Origin: Planctomycetota bacterium
GTDB taxonomy: Bacteria > Planctomycetota > UBA8742 > UBA2392
Direction of reading: 5' to 3'
Assembly (NCBI GenBank): GCA_020848275.1
Contig: JADLAK010000086.1
Coordinates: 1-49,134, forward strand
Length of the DNA: 49,134 bases
This document shows positions 25,227-32,504 of the stretch, piece by piece. The notes beneath the pieces are model-generated. The model searched no databases and was not told where the DNA came from. It saw only the letters and a list, made by a program, of their open reading frames with translations. The position numbers and the translations under genes were made by a program. Position 1 is the stretch's first letter. Every line of letters starts with the position of its first letter.

Positions 25227-26860
25227 CTTTCAATCGACTTACTCGAAGGCGTTGCCGGTTTGCTTGCCTGTTGCGCAGGAATTGGGTTGAGGGAGAATCC
25301 TGAATTGTCGATTTCCTTCGCCTCAAGCCGGGCGTAATGACGCCTGACCGTCGTTACCCGATTCCCAAGAAGGCGCGCCACTTTTTCAAAGCTAACGCCT
25401 CGGCGGATCGAGATGCTGGCGAATGTTCGACGTAATGTCCGACTATCTATGGGTTTCTTGATTTCTGCGGCGCGGGCAGCTTGTCGCAATCTTTTGACGT
25501 ACTTCTTGAGGAAGTAGTCCTCTGTCCACGGTATGCCCGCCGCAGTTTTTCGAGAGACGCCAGCGACTCTTTTCTTTCGCAAAGGTGGGATCAAGAAGAT
25601 GCTCTTGGTGCGGCTTGTTCGCCGCCGTACCACTTCCATTGCTGCGTCTGGTATAGGCACCGCTCGTCCACCAGTCTTCGCACGAGTTAGGCCAGACTTT
25701 GCATCTGTGATGGGATCAAGCTCAATGTAGTTCCCCGCGACGTTGGCTTTTTTCAAGAGAATCAACTCGCTCGGTCGCCAACCCATGAAGGCCTGAATCG
25801 TTGCCGCATCACCCCAATAATTGCCCGATTTCTCGTACATCTTTTCCAGCAACGCCGAGACCTCCTGCGGTTCAAGCCATACAATTTTCTTTTGTTCGCG
25901 ACTGACCTTGTGCCCCGCAATCCGCTGAACCGCAGTCCGCGAAAAACTACCGTGGGTAACTTGCTCCAAGAAGGTGCAGACTTGCGCTCGAATCTCTTTG
26001 CGGCGTTCCTCACCAATGGGGTTTCCGTCTTTTGCCCGATAAACTTCCACGTACTTTGCTACTTCTGACTCGGTCACATCATCTGCCCGGCGATTCGGCC
26101 CCATCTTCTCAACGAAAGACGTCAAGGTGCTCTTTCGTATGCCCATACGCTTGGGCGTGATTTTTCTGGCACTGTCGTTGACGAGGTACGTGGTCAATTC
26201 TTCTGCCAAAGTGCCCACTTTCCCCCTACGCGCCGCGCGCTTGTCATACTGGTTCAAACGATGACGAATCGATTTGTTTTGGATTTCGAGTTCTTTGTAT
26301 TGTCGAGTGAGGCTTTGATGTTCGGCACGCAACTGTTGGAGTTCGTCGTTCACGCGCCTGTATGCAGCAGCGAAGGACTTAGCCGTTTCCTCGACCGTGT
26401 ACCCGACACGACGAACTACGAATGGCGGCTCGGCGTTAGGGTCAATTTTGTCGGCGTCAAAAACTAACCCGTCGCTGTTCGGGTCTATGGCTTTGAGGTC
26501 CAACTCCAATTCATCACCGCTAATACCGTCGGCGGGTACAACGGCAACCGACCCTTCCTCCGTTTCCACCGCTACATCCTCAAGCCCTAGCCAGATTTTC
26601 CGGATGATGGCGGGACAGTCAGCATGTGGCGTCCGCCACAATCCCCGGTCAAAAATGATGCGGTTGAGATGGTCTCGTAGTTGTTCCGCGTACTGACGGT
26701 CCTTGGTGCCGAGCGAGTTTCGTCTTGGTTTTTTCCCTTTAGTTGGGTCGGACGGGTCTTGCCGTCTTCGAGGGTCACGAAACGTTATCACGAACGTGCC
26801 GGTCTCCTTGTTGCCGCCGCGTGCTATCGACGCGCCCTTTCCTCGTTGTCTTTTGGCCAT
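25223..26860 (-). CDS. Island integrase (tyrosine recombinase)
   Basis: 545 aa. N-terminal basic part (1-60) fits arm-site binding; a coiled-coil-like helix lies at about 160-205; the core-binding SAM-like domain is about 215-320; the catalytic domain is about 330-515. R362 (GWRPSEL), K395 (TRAKTGGR), R477 and the nucleophile Y509 (RRHYARL) are visible. The box II His of HxxR is Arg474 (RTLRRTF), and the second His/Trp position is Asn500 (LLGN), so it is a variant tyrosine recombinase. It lies next to the intact tRNA-Val with its start 184 bp from attR, the usual place for an island integrase, and presumably inserts and excises the element. Confidence 0.93.
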   Translation of the reverse strand: MAKRQRGKGASIARGGNKETGTFVITFRDPRRRQDPSDPTKGKKPRRNSLGTKDRQYAEQLRDHLNRIIFDRGLWRTPHADCPAIIRKIWLGLEDVAVETEEGSVAVVPADGISGDELELDLKAIDPNSDGLVFDADKIDPNAEPPFVVRRVGYTVEETAKSFAAAYRRVNDELQQLRAEHQSLTRQYKELEIQNKSIRHRLNQYDKRAARRGKVGTLAEELTTYLVNDSARKITPKRMGIRKSTLTSFVEKMGPNRRADDVTESEVAKYVEVYRAKDGNPIGEERRKEIRAQVCTFLEQVTHGSFSRTAVQRIAGHKVSREQKKIVWLEPQEVSALLEKMYEKSGNYWGDAATIQAFMGWRPSELILLKKANVAGNYIELDPITDAKSGLTRAKTGGRAVPIPDAAMEVVRRRTSRTKSIFLIPPLRKKRVAGVSRKTAAGIPWTEDYFLKKYVKRLRQAARAAEIKKPIDSRTLRRTFASISIRRGVSFEKVARLLGNRVTTVRRHYARLEAKEIDNSGFSLNPIPAQQASKPATPSSKSIES

Positions 26861-26929
26861 GCCTCAGAAACCCGTGGGTGGTTGACGTTACTCCCAAATC
26901 GCGCGGCCATCTTACCCGCGTGACTACTT

Positions 26930-26951
26930 TGTAACATAGCCTTGTAACATA
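26930..26951 (+). repeat. Direct-repeat pair TGTAACATA inside attR (putative integrase arm sites)
   Basis: TGTAACATA at 26930-26938 and 26943-26951, spacing 13 bp, matching the pair at 4278-4299 in sequence, orientation and spacing. It sits between the integrase start and attR. A small inverted repeat GTGACT/AGTCAC follows. The remaining 26861-27044 holds no gene; the integrase promoter must lie here. Confidence 0.6.
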
Positions 26952-27044
26952 ACTCCGGCATCGTGACTCGAAGTCACAGGCCACCCTCAAATAGCCGCAA
27001 ACCCGCAACTTAGAGCGGGTTATAGGCTTAGGACAAGGAAAATA

Positions 27045-27093
27045 TGGTAGGCCGTATAGGACTCGAACCTATGACCTCTACCGTGTCAAGGTA
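27045..27093. other. attR (49-bp core, inside tRNA-Val)
   Basis: Identical to 4172-4220. It covers tRNA residues 29-77, from the anticodon stem to the CCA. The crossover point lies within these 49 bases, and the anticodon loop is the usual place for this class. Confidence 0.93.
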
Positions 27094-27121
27094 GCGCTCT
27101 AGCCAACTGAGCTAACGGCCC
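27045..27121 (-). tRNA. tRNA-Val(GAC)
   Basis: 77-nt cloverleaf with all arms: acceptor GGGCCGT/ACGGCCT (first pair G-U), D-stem GCTC/GAGC, anticodon stem CTACC/GGTAG around loop TTGACAC (anticodon GAC at 27085-27087), T-stem ATAGG/CCTAT with TTCGAGT loop, discriminator A and encoded CCA. Integration target of the island; the 3' part is restored by the element so the gene stays intact. Confidence 0.96.
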
Positions 27122-27191
27122 ATCATGTTGCGCGCGGTTTCCCGCGGGCCCTGCAAGCTACCAGCGATCAACCCCGCGTCAATATCAACCG

Positions 27192-27524
27192 TCAATGCTG
27201 GTGGTCGCACGGCGCGGCAGGCGCGTCAGTCGGAGCCGGCGTGCGCTTCTGCCACGGCCAGCGAAACGCCTCAACCGGGTCGTAGCCGCAACCGCCCCAG
27301 GGCGCGCAGCGCAGCAGCCGCAGCGTCCCGATCGCCAATCCCTGTAAAATCCCGCGCTGGCGAATGGCATCGAGCATGTATTCGCTGCATGTCGGCTCGT
27401 AGCGGCAGAGGCGCGGCAGCAGCGGGCTCAACACGCGCTTATACACCCGCAGCGCGAAGATAAACGGCGCCACGCGCCAGGACCAGACTCGCGCGATCAA
27501 ACCCGGTTGTGCGAAGGTCGTCAT
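27192..27524 (-). CDS. yidD: Membrane protein insertion efficiency factor YidD
   Basis: 110 aa. The family core is clear: YKRVLSPLLPRLCRYEPTCSEYMLDAI followed by RLLRCAPWGGCGYDPVE, with the Cys-Ser-Glu-Tyr motif. YidD is a small peripheral inner-membrane protein that helps YidC-dependent insertion. The start MTTFAQ at 27524 is taken because it forms an ATGA overlap with the upstream 71-aa gene; a start at 27542 would overlap more. The rnpA-(small ORF)-yidD order is the usual bacterial context, here with an extra gene. The C-terminal ~25 residues are a variable Pro/Ala tail. Confidence 0.95.
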   Translation of the reverse strand: MTTFAQPGLIARVWSWRVAPFIFALRVYKRVLSPLLPRLCRYEPTCSEYMLDAIRQRGILQGLAIGTLRLLRCAPWGGCGYDPVEAFRWPWQKRTPAPTDAPAAPCDHQH

Positions 27525-27736
27525 CCGTTCAGGTGTTTCCATGCATCGCCCGGCGAAAACGGCGCCGCGCCCTCGGCATCATACAGTGCGCACGCAATTC
27601 CCGCGCGTTCGCAGGGGCCTTCGCTTTCGCAACTGAAGCCGCGAAAAGCCGGCGCGCCGCGCGCCACGGTTTCGCCGCTGAAGGTGATTTCGACGGTCTC
27701 GCCGGTAAGCGGGCAGTTGATCACGAACGAATCCAT
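27521..27736 (-). CDS. Small Cys-containing hypothetical protein between rnpA and yidD
   Basis: 71 aa, MDSFVINCPLTGETVEITFS onward. Four cysteines (positions 8, 35, 41 and 48) suggest metal binding or a compact fold, but no known pattern is met. It begins 12 bp after the rnpA stop and ends in an ATGA overlap with yidD, so it is translated with both. I do not recognise a family. Confidence 0.7.
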   Translation of the reverse strand: MDSFVINCPLTGETVEITFSGETVARGAPAFRGFSCESEGPCERAGIACALYDAEGAAPFSPGDAWKHLNG

Positions 27737-27748
27737 GCGCGGAGTCTA

Positions 27749-28102
27749 TCAGGCCGCGAGTTTCTTCAGCAGGCGTTCGATCAAAGCCGTCCAGCTTTCC
27801 AGCATCGCCGCATGGTCGGCCGTCTTGGCCTCGCCCTGGCGCGAGGGCAGCACGACGATGTCGACCCCCGTCTCGGGCCGGTGCCTGCGGAAAATATCGC
27901 GGATGCGGCGTTTGAACTGGTTGCGTTTAACCGCGTTGCCGAACGCCTTGCTGACGACCAATCCCAGCCGCGCGTGGCCAAGCTCGTTGCGGCGCCACGA
28001 AAGCATCAATCGCCGGTCGGAGACATTCTTGCGTTCGTCGAGCACGGCCTCGAACTCCGGGCGATGCAGCAGGCGGTCGGTTTTGGTGAAGGTCGCGGGC
28101 AC
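27749..28102 (-). CDS. rnpA: Ribonuclease P protein component
   Basis: 117 aa. RnpA core with FTKTDRLLHRPEFEAVL, RLGLVVSKAFGNAVKRNQFKRRIRDIFR (the RNR-type basic helix) and DIVVLPSR; it binds RNase P RNA for tRNA 5' processing. The frame opens at TTG 28117, but GTG 28102 has AGAAGGG 5 bases upstream and is preferred. That Shine-Dalgarno lies in the terminal inverted repeat of the repeat element at 28106-28265. No rpmH (L34) gene, the usual upstream neighbour, is found in the window. Confidence 0.95.
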   Translation of the reverse strand: MPATFTKTDRLLHRPEFEAVLDERKNVSDRRLMLSWRRNELGHARLGLVVSKAFGNAVKRNQFKRRIRDIFRRHRPETGVDIVVLPSRQGEAKTADHAAMLESWTALIERLLKKLAA

Positions 28103-28105
28103 GGG

Positions 28106-28265
28106 AACCCTTCTCAATAACCCGATTGTGGCTTATGCGCCGCGCCGGGCAAGCAGATCAAGGAGGCCGAACGACCGTGTGGCCGGAGGCCACGCTCAGG
28201 GAGGCCGACGCCGAGATGCGACTTTTGCCGCAAGCAGAAGACCAATTGGGTTGTTGAGATGGGTT
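28106..28265. repeat. 160-bp MITE-like element, variant copy B (different terminal repeats)
   Basis: The internal ~110 bp aligns without gaps to copies A, C and D (both contain GCAGATCAAG and GAGATGCGAC plus the central hairpin). The ends are unrelated to theirs: 23-bp inverted repeats (28106-28128 and 28243-28265, 3 mismatches) with left end AACCCTTCTCAATAACCCGA. The hairpin reads GTGTGGCC-GGA-GGCCACGC, a compensated T-A to C-G change relative to copy C. It fills the space between rnpA and the 1,068-aa gene. Confidence 0.8.
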
Positions 28266-28266
28266 C

Positions 28267-31200
28267 TTAGTCTTCCTTGGTGACGGTCACGTTTTGCAGC
28301 GCGGTGTAGTCACCAAACCACTCAACATTCTCCTGCACCATGCGCCACTGCATAGCATAGACGCCGGCCTTGACGGGCGCGCGCACCTTAAAAGTAAAGA
28401 CGTAGTTTTCGCCCGGCCGCACGAGCGTGCTTTGCGCGATGTTGACGCGGCCAAAACCCCATGTCTTGTTATCCTGCGCCGCCTGGCTGCCCAGCCGCCA
28501 AGGGTTCTTGCCCGCCGCAGACCAATTGGTGCCGCCCGCGTTTCGCACGACCACGCTGACGTCGTATTCCTGCCCCGCGCTCATGGTGAGCGGCGTGCTG
28601 AAAGAAATAATTTGCGCCCAATTACCCTCGATGTCGTCGCGCAAAGTCAGCGCGAGCACAACATCCAGAACCGGCGCGATCACCGGCGTTTCGGAGGTGT
28701 CCAAGCCGCGATAGATGCGCGTCTGGGGCACGAAGAAGTAGTAGCGGCCCGCGGGCGCCATCAGGCTGAAATTGCCTGCGGCGTCGGCGCGCGTCTGGAA
28801 ATAGTTGCCGACGTAAGCGCCGCTCTCGACGTGCGCGCGCAGCGCAATGTCGGGTACGCCCTGGCCCGAGGAAGCGTCCACCACGCGGCCCGTGAACTTG
28901 AACGCGGGTTCCATCGTGAGGGTGAACTCACGCGCGGGCACGTCACGCAGGTTGTCGAAGTTCACACACGCGATGCGTTGTTCGAAGATCGCGACCACCT
29001 GGTAATTGCGCGTCCAGTGGAAGTTGATGACCTTCACGCCCTCAGCGTCGGTCGTGCCGATATCGAAGTGTGCGCGCACAGCGTCGGGTTTGTCCTTGTC
29101 GTTTTCGTTGCGGTAGACGTGGATGCGAGCGCCCGGGCGGCGCTGACCGTCGTCGATCACGATCAGCCGAATCTCATTGGCGCCAATCAACTGGAACTGC
29201 AACGGCTCCGGGTCTGCGCCGGCGGCACGCACGCTCTTTTGCTCGAGGTAATACGTCGTCTTGAACGCGCTGATGACGTAGTCGCCGCCCTTGAGCTGTC
29301 CGATTTCGAAGTAGCCGTGGATATCCGTGGTCACGGCGAAGTTGAAGACGTTGCCCTTGTCGCGCGAAATTCCCACGCCCTCAAGGCCGTTGCCGTCGCC
29401 GTCCTTGACGTAACCCTTGATGATGAACGCGCGCTCGAGCGTGACGTCGATGCTTGCGCCGTCGGGCAAATCCTTCAGCGTTTCGGCCTTCAGCGTCGTG
29501 CGCAAATAACGCGCGTGCTCAAAGGTCACCTCGTAACTCATGCCGTCAACGAGTTGCAGCTTGAGTTCGTAGATGCTGTTCGCGAGGTCAAACGTGAAAT
29601 CCTGCGGCTGCGGCCGCTGCGTACCCTTCGGCGGTTCGCCCAGCACGGGTTTCAGCGTCGCCTTGATACCTTTGGTGTCTTCGTTGGCGCGGCCCACGAC
29701 ACGCACGCTGATGTCGCGGTGGACTTTGACCTCGAAGCGTTTGACCCAGAAATTAATGTTCGCCTGCGCGCCGATTTCGAGCTTCGTCTTCTGCGCCACG
29801 GGCAAGTAGTAGAAGACTTTGCCGTCCACGCTGAACACCGGCAGCTTCGCCACGGCTTCGTCCTCGATGGGCGCGACCTGTACCACCTTTACGCTGTGTT
29901 CGCCCGACGCCACGGGCCCGAAATCGAACTGGCCCTTGTCGTTGGTGACGCCGGTGACGCCGCCGTCCATCTGCACCGTCGCGCCGGCGACCACGCCGCC
30001 GCCGTCAATGTTGAGCGTGCACATCACGCGTGCGGCGGGACGCAACTCGATATTCACGGGCCCGAGGTCCACCACAGGCTCGACCGCGACTTCAAGGGGG
30101 TCGCAGGTCATGTCGCCCGCTTTGGCGACCAGCCGCGCGCGGCCGCGGCCAAAGCCCGTAAAGCCGAACACGCCGTCCTCCAGCGTCACCATTTCGCCGA
30201 TCGGCCACTCGCCGGGACCGTCCAGGAACACGCAACTGACTGTCGCACCTTTGACCGCTTTGTCCTGGGACTTCACCACCCCGTGCAGGCTGCCCTGCGC
30301 CATCAACGCGATGCGCACATTGCGGTCGTTCACCAGCACTTTGCGGATGTCCGGCGCACAGCCCGCCGCCGTGGTGCGCAGCGTGACCTCGTTGGAATAA
30401 ATCGCGTCGCGCACGCAATCGAACGCAAATTGCCCGAGATCGTCAGTGATGGACACGCCGCCCTCGCCCAGCATCTCCACGCGCGCGCCCTTGATCGCCG
30501 CACCGTTGGCGTCCCCCACCGTGCCCGCAATACCGCGCGCCTGCTCAAGCACAATCGACACTTCGCGCTCGCCGCGCTTGAAATCGAAAACCGCCGAGCG
30601 ATAGGGCGCATAGCCGACGCTGTCCACCACAAACTGATAGAGATATTCCGACGCGACCTTTAGCGTGAATTCACCGTTGTTGTCCGTCTTGACCGCCAGC
30701 GCATTGCGCGGCGGTGCATTGGGATCGTGGCGGCTGCTTTGCAGCACCGCGATGTCGAGCAGCGCCGCAGGCCCGCCCTTTTTCAGGCGCGCCTTGCCGG
30801 CCACGCGCGCGCCGGGACAAAGTTTGATCACAACCTCGGCGCCCTTGCCGACGTCCGGCATTGCAAAGGGCTCGTAGTGATCGACGAAATTCGAGCAGGT
30901 CGCGAGCACACTGATGTCCGCGCCGCCGCTTTCGGCGAGTTCGCGGGCACTGAAAACCGCCGCGCCGACGGTATTGGTCAAGCGCCCACGCGAGGCGATT
31001 TCGGCGGGCACCGTGATCTCGCCGCGCTCCAGTGCAAGCGAACGACTGAAAACGGGCAGGTAGACCATCGCGCCGGGCACCGGGCCGTCGCCGTCGCGGT
31101 TGAGCACACGCACCAGCAGCCAGCCCGGCAGCGCCTCGTTGGCCGTGTCCGGGTCCATGATGCGCCGGGCGCTGATCGGCGTGCTTTCGTCGCCGGCCTT

Positions 31201-31473
31201 TGACTTGTCGCCCTCTTCACCGTGGACGTCGGGCCCGACGCCCATCAACTCGCTGCTTGAGCCGGGATCGCGACCGTTTGCACCCTCTGCGGCGCCAGCG
31301 GGGTCCATACCATGCCGCCGCGCGGCAGCTTCAGCGCAGGCATCCGCCACGCCGCCGCAAGCGAAGGCCGACGGGCTTGCGGCGGGCCGTCGCAGGGCGA
31401 AATAGCCGCCCGCGATGATGGCCGCCAGCAGAAGCGGCAAAATGACGAGAAATAGACCCTTCCGGCCGGGCAT
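28267..31473 (-). CDS. Membrane-anchored protein with carboxypeptidase-regulatory-like repeats and C-terminal NBR1-like Ig domain
   Basis: 1,068 aa from ATG 31473 with GGAG 7 bp upstream. An N-terminal membrane anchor (about 5-26, LFLVILPLLLAAIIAGGYFA) with no signal-peptidase site is followed by an acidic low-complexity linker to about 110. A long run of beta-sandwich repeats follows, of the carboxypeptidase-regulatory/transthyretin type (repeated GxVxDxxGxxxxGAxVxxxG and DxxGxFxF patterns). The last ~110 residues (YDVSVVVRNAGGTNWSAAGK ... QWRMVQENVEWFGD) look like the NBR1/FW-type Ig domain found at the end of many bacterial surface proteins. Probably extracytoplasmic, with a binding or structural role; no enzyme motif is seen. 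A smaller relative of the same style is at 33611-34870. Confidence 0.85.
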   Translation of the reverse strand: MPGRKGLFLVILPLLLAAIIAGGYFALRRPAASPSAFACGGVADACAEAAARRHGMDPAGAAEGANGRDPGSSSELMGVGPDVHGEEGDKSKAGDESTPISARRIMDPDTANEALPGWLLVRVLNRDGDGPVPGAMVYLPVFSRSLALERGEITVPAEIASRGRLTNTVGAAVFSARELAESGGADISVLATCSNFVDHYEPFAMPDVGKGAEVVIKLCPGARVAGKARLKKGGPAALLDIAVLQSSRHDPNAPPRNALAVKTDNNGEFTLKVASEYLYQFVVDSVGYAPYRSAVFDFKRGEREVSIVLEQARGIAGTVGDANGAAIKGARVEMLGEGGVSITDDLGQFAFDCVRDAIYSNEVTLRTTAAGCAPDIRKVLVNDRNVRIALMAQGSLHGVVKSQDKAVKGATVSCVFLDGPGEWPIGEMVTLEDGVFGFTGFGRGRARLVAKAGDMTCDPLEVAVEPVVDLGPVNIELRPAARVMCTLNIDGGGVVAGATVQMDGGVTGVTNDKGQFDFGPVASGEHSVKVVQVAPIEDEAVAKLPVFSVDGKVFYYLPVAQKTKLEIGAQANINFWVKRFEVKVHRDISVRVVGRANEDTKGIKATLKPVLGEPPKGTQRPQPQDFTFDLANSIYELKLQLVDGMSYEVTFEHARYLRTTLKAETLKDLPDGASIDVTLERAFIIKGYVKDGDGNGLEGVGISRDKGNVFNFAVTTDIHGYFEIGQLKGGDYVISAFKTTYYLEQKSVRAAGADPEPLQFQLIGANEIRLIVIDDGQRRPGARIHVYRNENDKDKPDAVRAHFDIGTTDAEGVKVINFHWTRNYQVVAIFEQRIACVNFDNLRDVPAREFTLTMEPAFKFTGRVVDASSGQGVPDIALRAHVESGAYVGNYFQTRADAAGNFSLMAPAGRYYFFVPQTRIYRGLDTSETPVIAPVLDVVLALTLRDDIEGNWAQIISFSTPLTMSAGQEYDVSVVVRNAGGTNWSAAGKNPWRLGSQAAQDNKTWGFGRVNIAQSTLVRPGENYVFTFKVRAPVKAGVYAMQWRMVQENVEWFGDYTALQNVTVTKED

Positions 31474-31571
31474 GCGTGTCTCCAGCGATAGAAGGCTGCT
31501 TCCTCTACGTACAGGGTGCAGGAATGCGGAACAAAGTTTACATCGAGGTTGTTACAGGGCCATACGGGCGC

Positions 31572-31599
31572 TTGCGCGGGGCGCGGCGCTCACTATCAT
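31572..31599 (+). promoter_or_regulatory. Candidate promoter of rpmE
   Basis: TTGCGC (31572-31577) and TATCAT (31594-31599), 16-bp spacer, about 60 bp before the rpmE ATG. Pattern only. Confidence 0.35.
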
Positions 31600-31657
31600 C
31601 CTTGGTCCAATTTGGCGGGCGGCCTGAAATCGCCCGGTTTTGAACAGAGAGACGATC

Positions 31658-32176
31658 ATGAAGGCAGACCTGCACCCCAAACATCACCTGACGGAAGTTC
31701 ATTGCACGTGCGGCAACGTGTTCCACGTCCTGGCCAAGCAGCCCAAGGTCAGCGTCGACATCTGCAGCGCCTGCCACCCGTTCTATACCGGCACGCAGAA
31801 GTTCATCGACACCGCGGGCCGCGTCGACGCGTTCACCAAGCGCTTCTCCTGGGACCAGGAGAAAGCCAAGGTCAAGGCCACCCAGAAGATCAGCGGCAAG
31901 GCCCAGAAGGGCGAGATTATCACCGACCTCAAGAACGAGCTCGAGCGCCGACGCCTGTTCAGCGCCAAGCGCGAAATCCCCAAGCCCGAACGCGAAGAGC
32001 GCGAAGGCCGCGGCGGCGGTTTCGGCGGACCTCGTGGCGGTCGCGGTGGACCGGGCGGCGGTCGTGGCGGGCCGAGGGCCGATGCGGCCCCGGCGGCTGA
32101 AGCTCCGAAGAAGGAAGCTGCGCCCAAGGCTGACAAGCCCGCTGCCGAGAAGAAGGAAGCGCCGAAGCAGGCGTAG
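31658..32176 (+). CDS. rpmE: Ribosomal protein bL31 with a long RGG- and Lys/Ala-rich C-terminal extension
   Basis: 172 aa, about twice the usual 66-90. The N-terminal ~75 residues are a canonical zinc-type bL31: MKADLHPKHHLTEVHCTCGN, C16/C18 and C36/C39 (CSAC), HPFYTG. Then come a Lys-rich helix (about 75-105), a Gly/Arg tract (116-140, repeated GGRGG and GGPRG) and an Ala/Lys/Glu/Pro tail to residue 172. The start is ATG 31658; the frame extends 6 codons upstream. Sits upstream of prfA, as in many bacteria. The extension is unusual and suggests RNA binding or a disordered tail; the RGG tract resembles RNA-binding RGG boxes. Confidence 0.93.
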   Translation: MKADLHPKHHLTEVHCTCGNVFHVLAKQPKVSVDICSACHPFYTGTQKFIDTAGRVDAFTKRFSWDQEKAKVKATQKISGKAQKGEIITDLKNELERRRLFSAKREIPKPEREEREGRGGGFGGPRGGRGGPGGGRGGPRADAAPAAEAPKKEAAPKADKPAAEKKEAPKQA

Positions 32177-32253
32177 CTTTGCGACATTCATGCGTGGCGT
32201 CAGGGCGTTGCCCCGGCGCCGCGTTTGTTTTGATGAACCGGAGCCCGCTGCGT

Positions 32254-32419
32254 TAGAGCTTTTTCAAGGTTAGTGTGCCGAGTTTATGCGCTGCGCCGAG
32301 CGAGCAGATCAAGAAGCGCGAGCGACGGCGTGGCTGGAAGCCACGCTGAGCGAGCGCGACGCAGAGATGCGACGCTCGCCGCAAGCAGAAACCGGCACGG
32401 TAATCTTGAAAATGCTCTA
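32254..32419. repeat. 166-bp MITE-like element, complete copy C
   Basis: 19-bp terminal inverted repeats (TAGAGCTTTTTCAAGGTTA at 32254-32272; TAATCTTGAAAATGCTCTA at 32401-32419; 2 mismatches). The core holds the hairpin GCGTGGCT-GGA-AGCCACGC. The same sequence is at 1-126 and 49008-49125, and a variant is at 28106-28265. A gapless 44-codon frame exists in it but differences between copies are not codon-biased. It lies 85 bp before prfA. Confidence 0.88.
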
Positions 32420-32504
32420 GCGGCGGGTGTTGCTGGTAAACGGAAAAACCAAAAACACCCATCGCTTACGCAATGGGCTCTGGTTCCGAACCCCGGATAC
32501 GATC

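Larger units (their letters stand above)
4172..27093. mobile_element. 22.9-kb integrative island in tRNA-Val(GAC) with II/X-type replication gene and defence cargo
   Basis: The ends are a perfect 49-bp direct repeat (4172-4220 and 27045-27093) equal to residues 29-77 of the tRNA. A tyrosine integrase gene lies next to the intact tRNA. Paired TGTAACATA repeats (13-bp spacing) lie just inside each end. The interior holds a replication-initiator-like gene with an iteron-like array at the left, then methylase, DUF262, TIGR04141-like, YwgA-like, HD, PLD-helicase, AbiE and a second recombinase. No conjugation or virion genes are seen, so it is probably a mobilisable or satellite-like element rather than a complete ICE or phage. 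Confidence 0.9.

Noticed and set aside
32287..32420. A 44-codon peptide gene in the MITE-like core
   Set aside because: Changes between copies are not biased to synonymous positions and reading frame is not favoured; the hairpin explains the conservation better.
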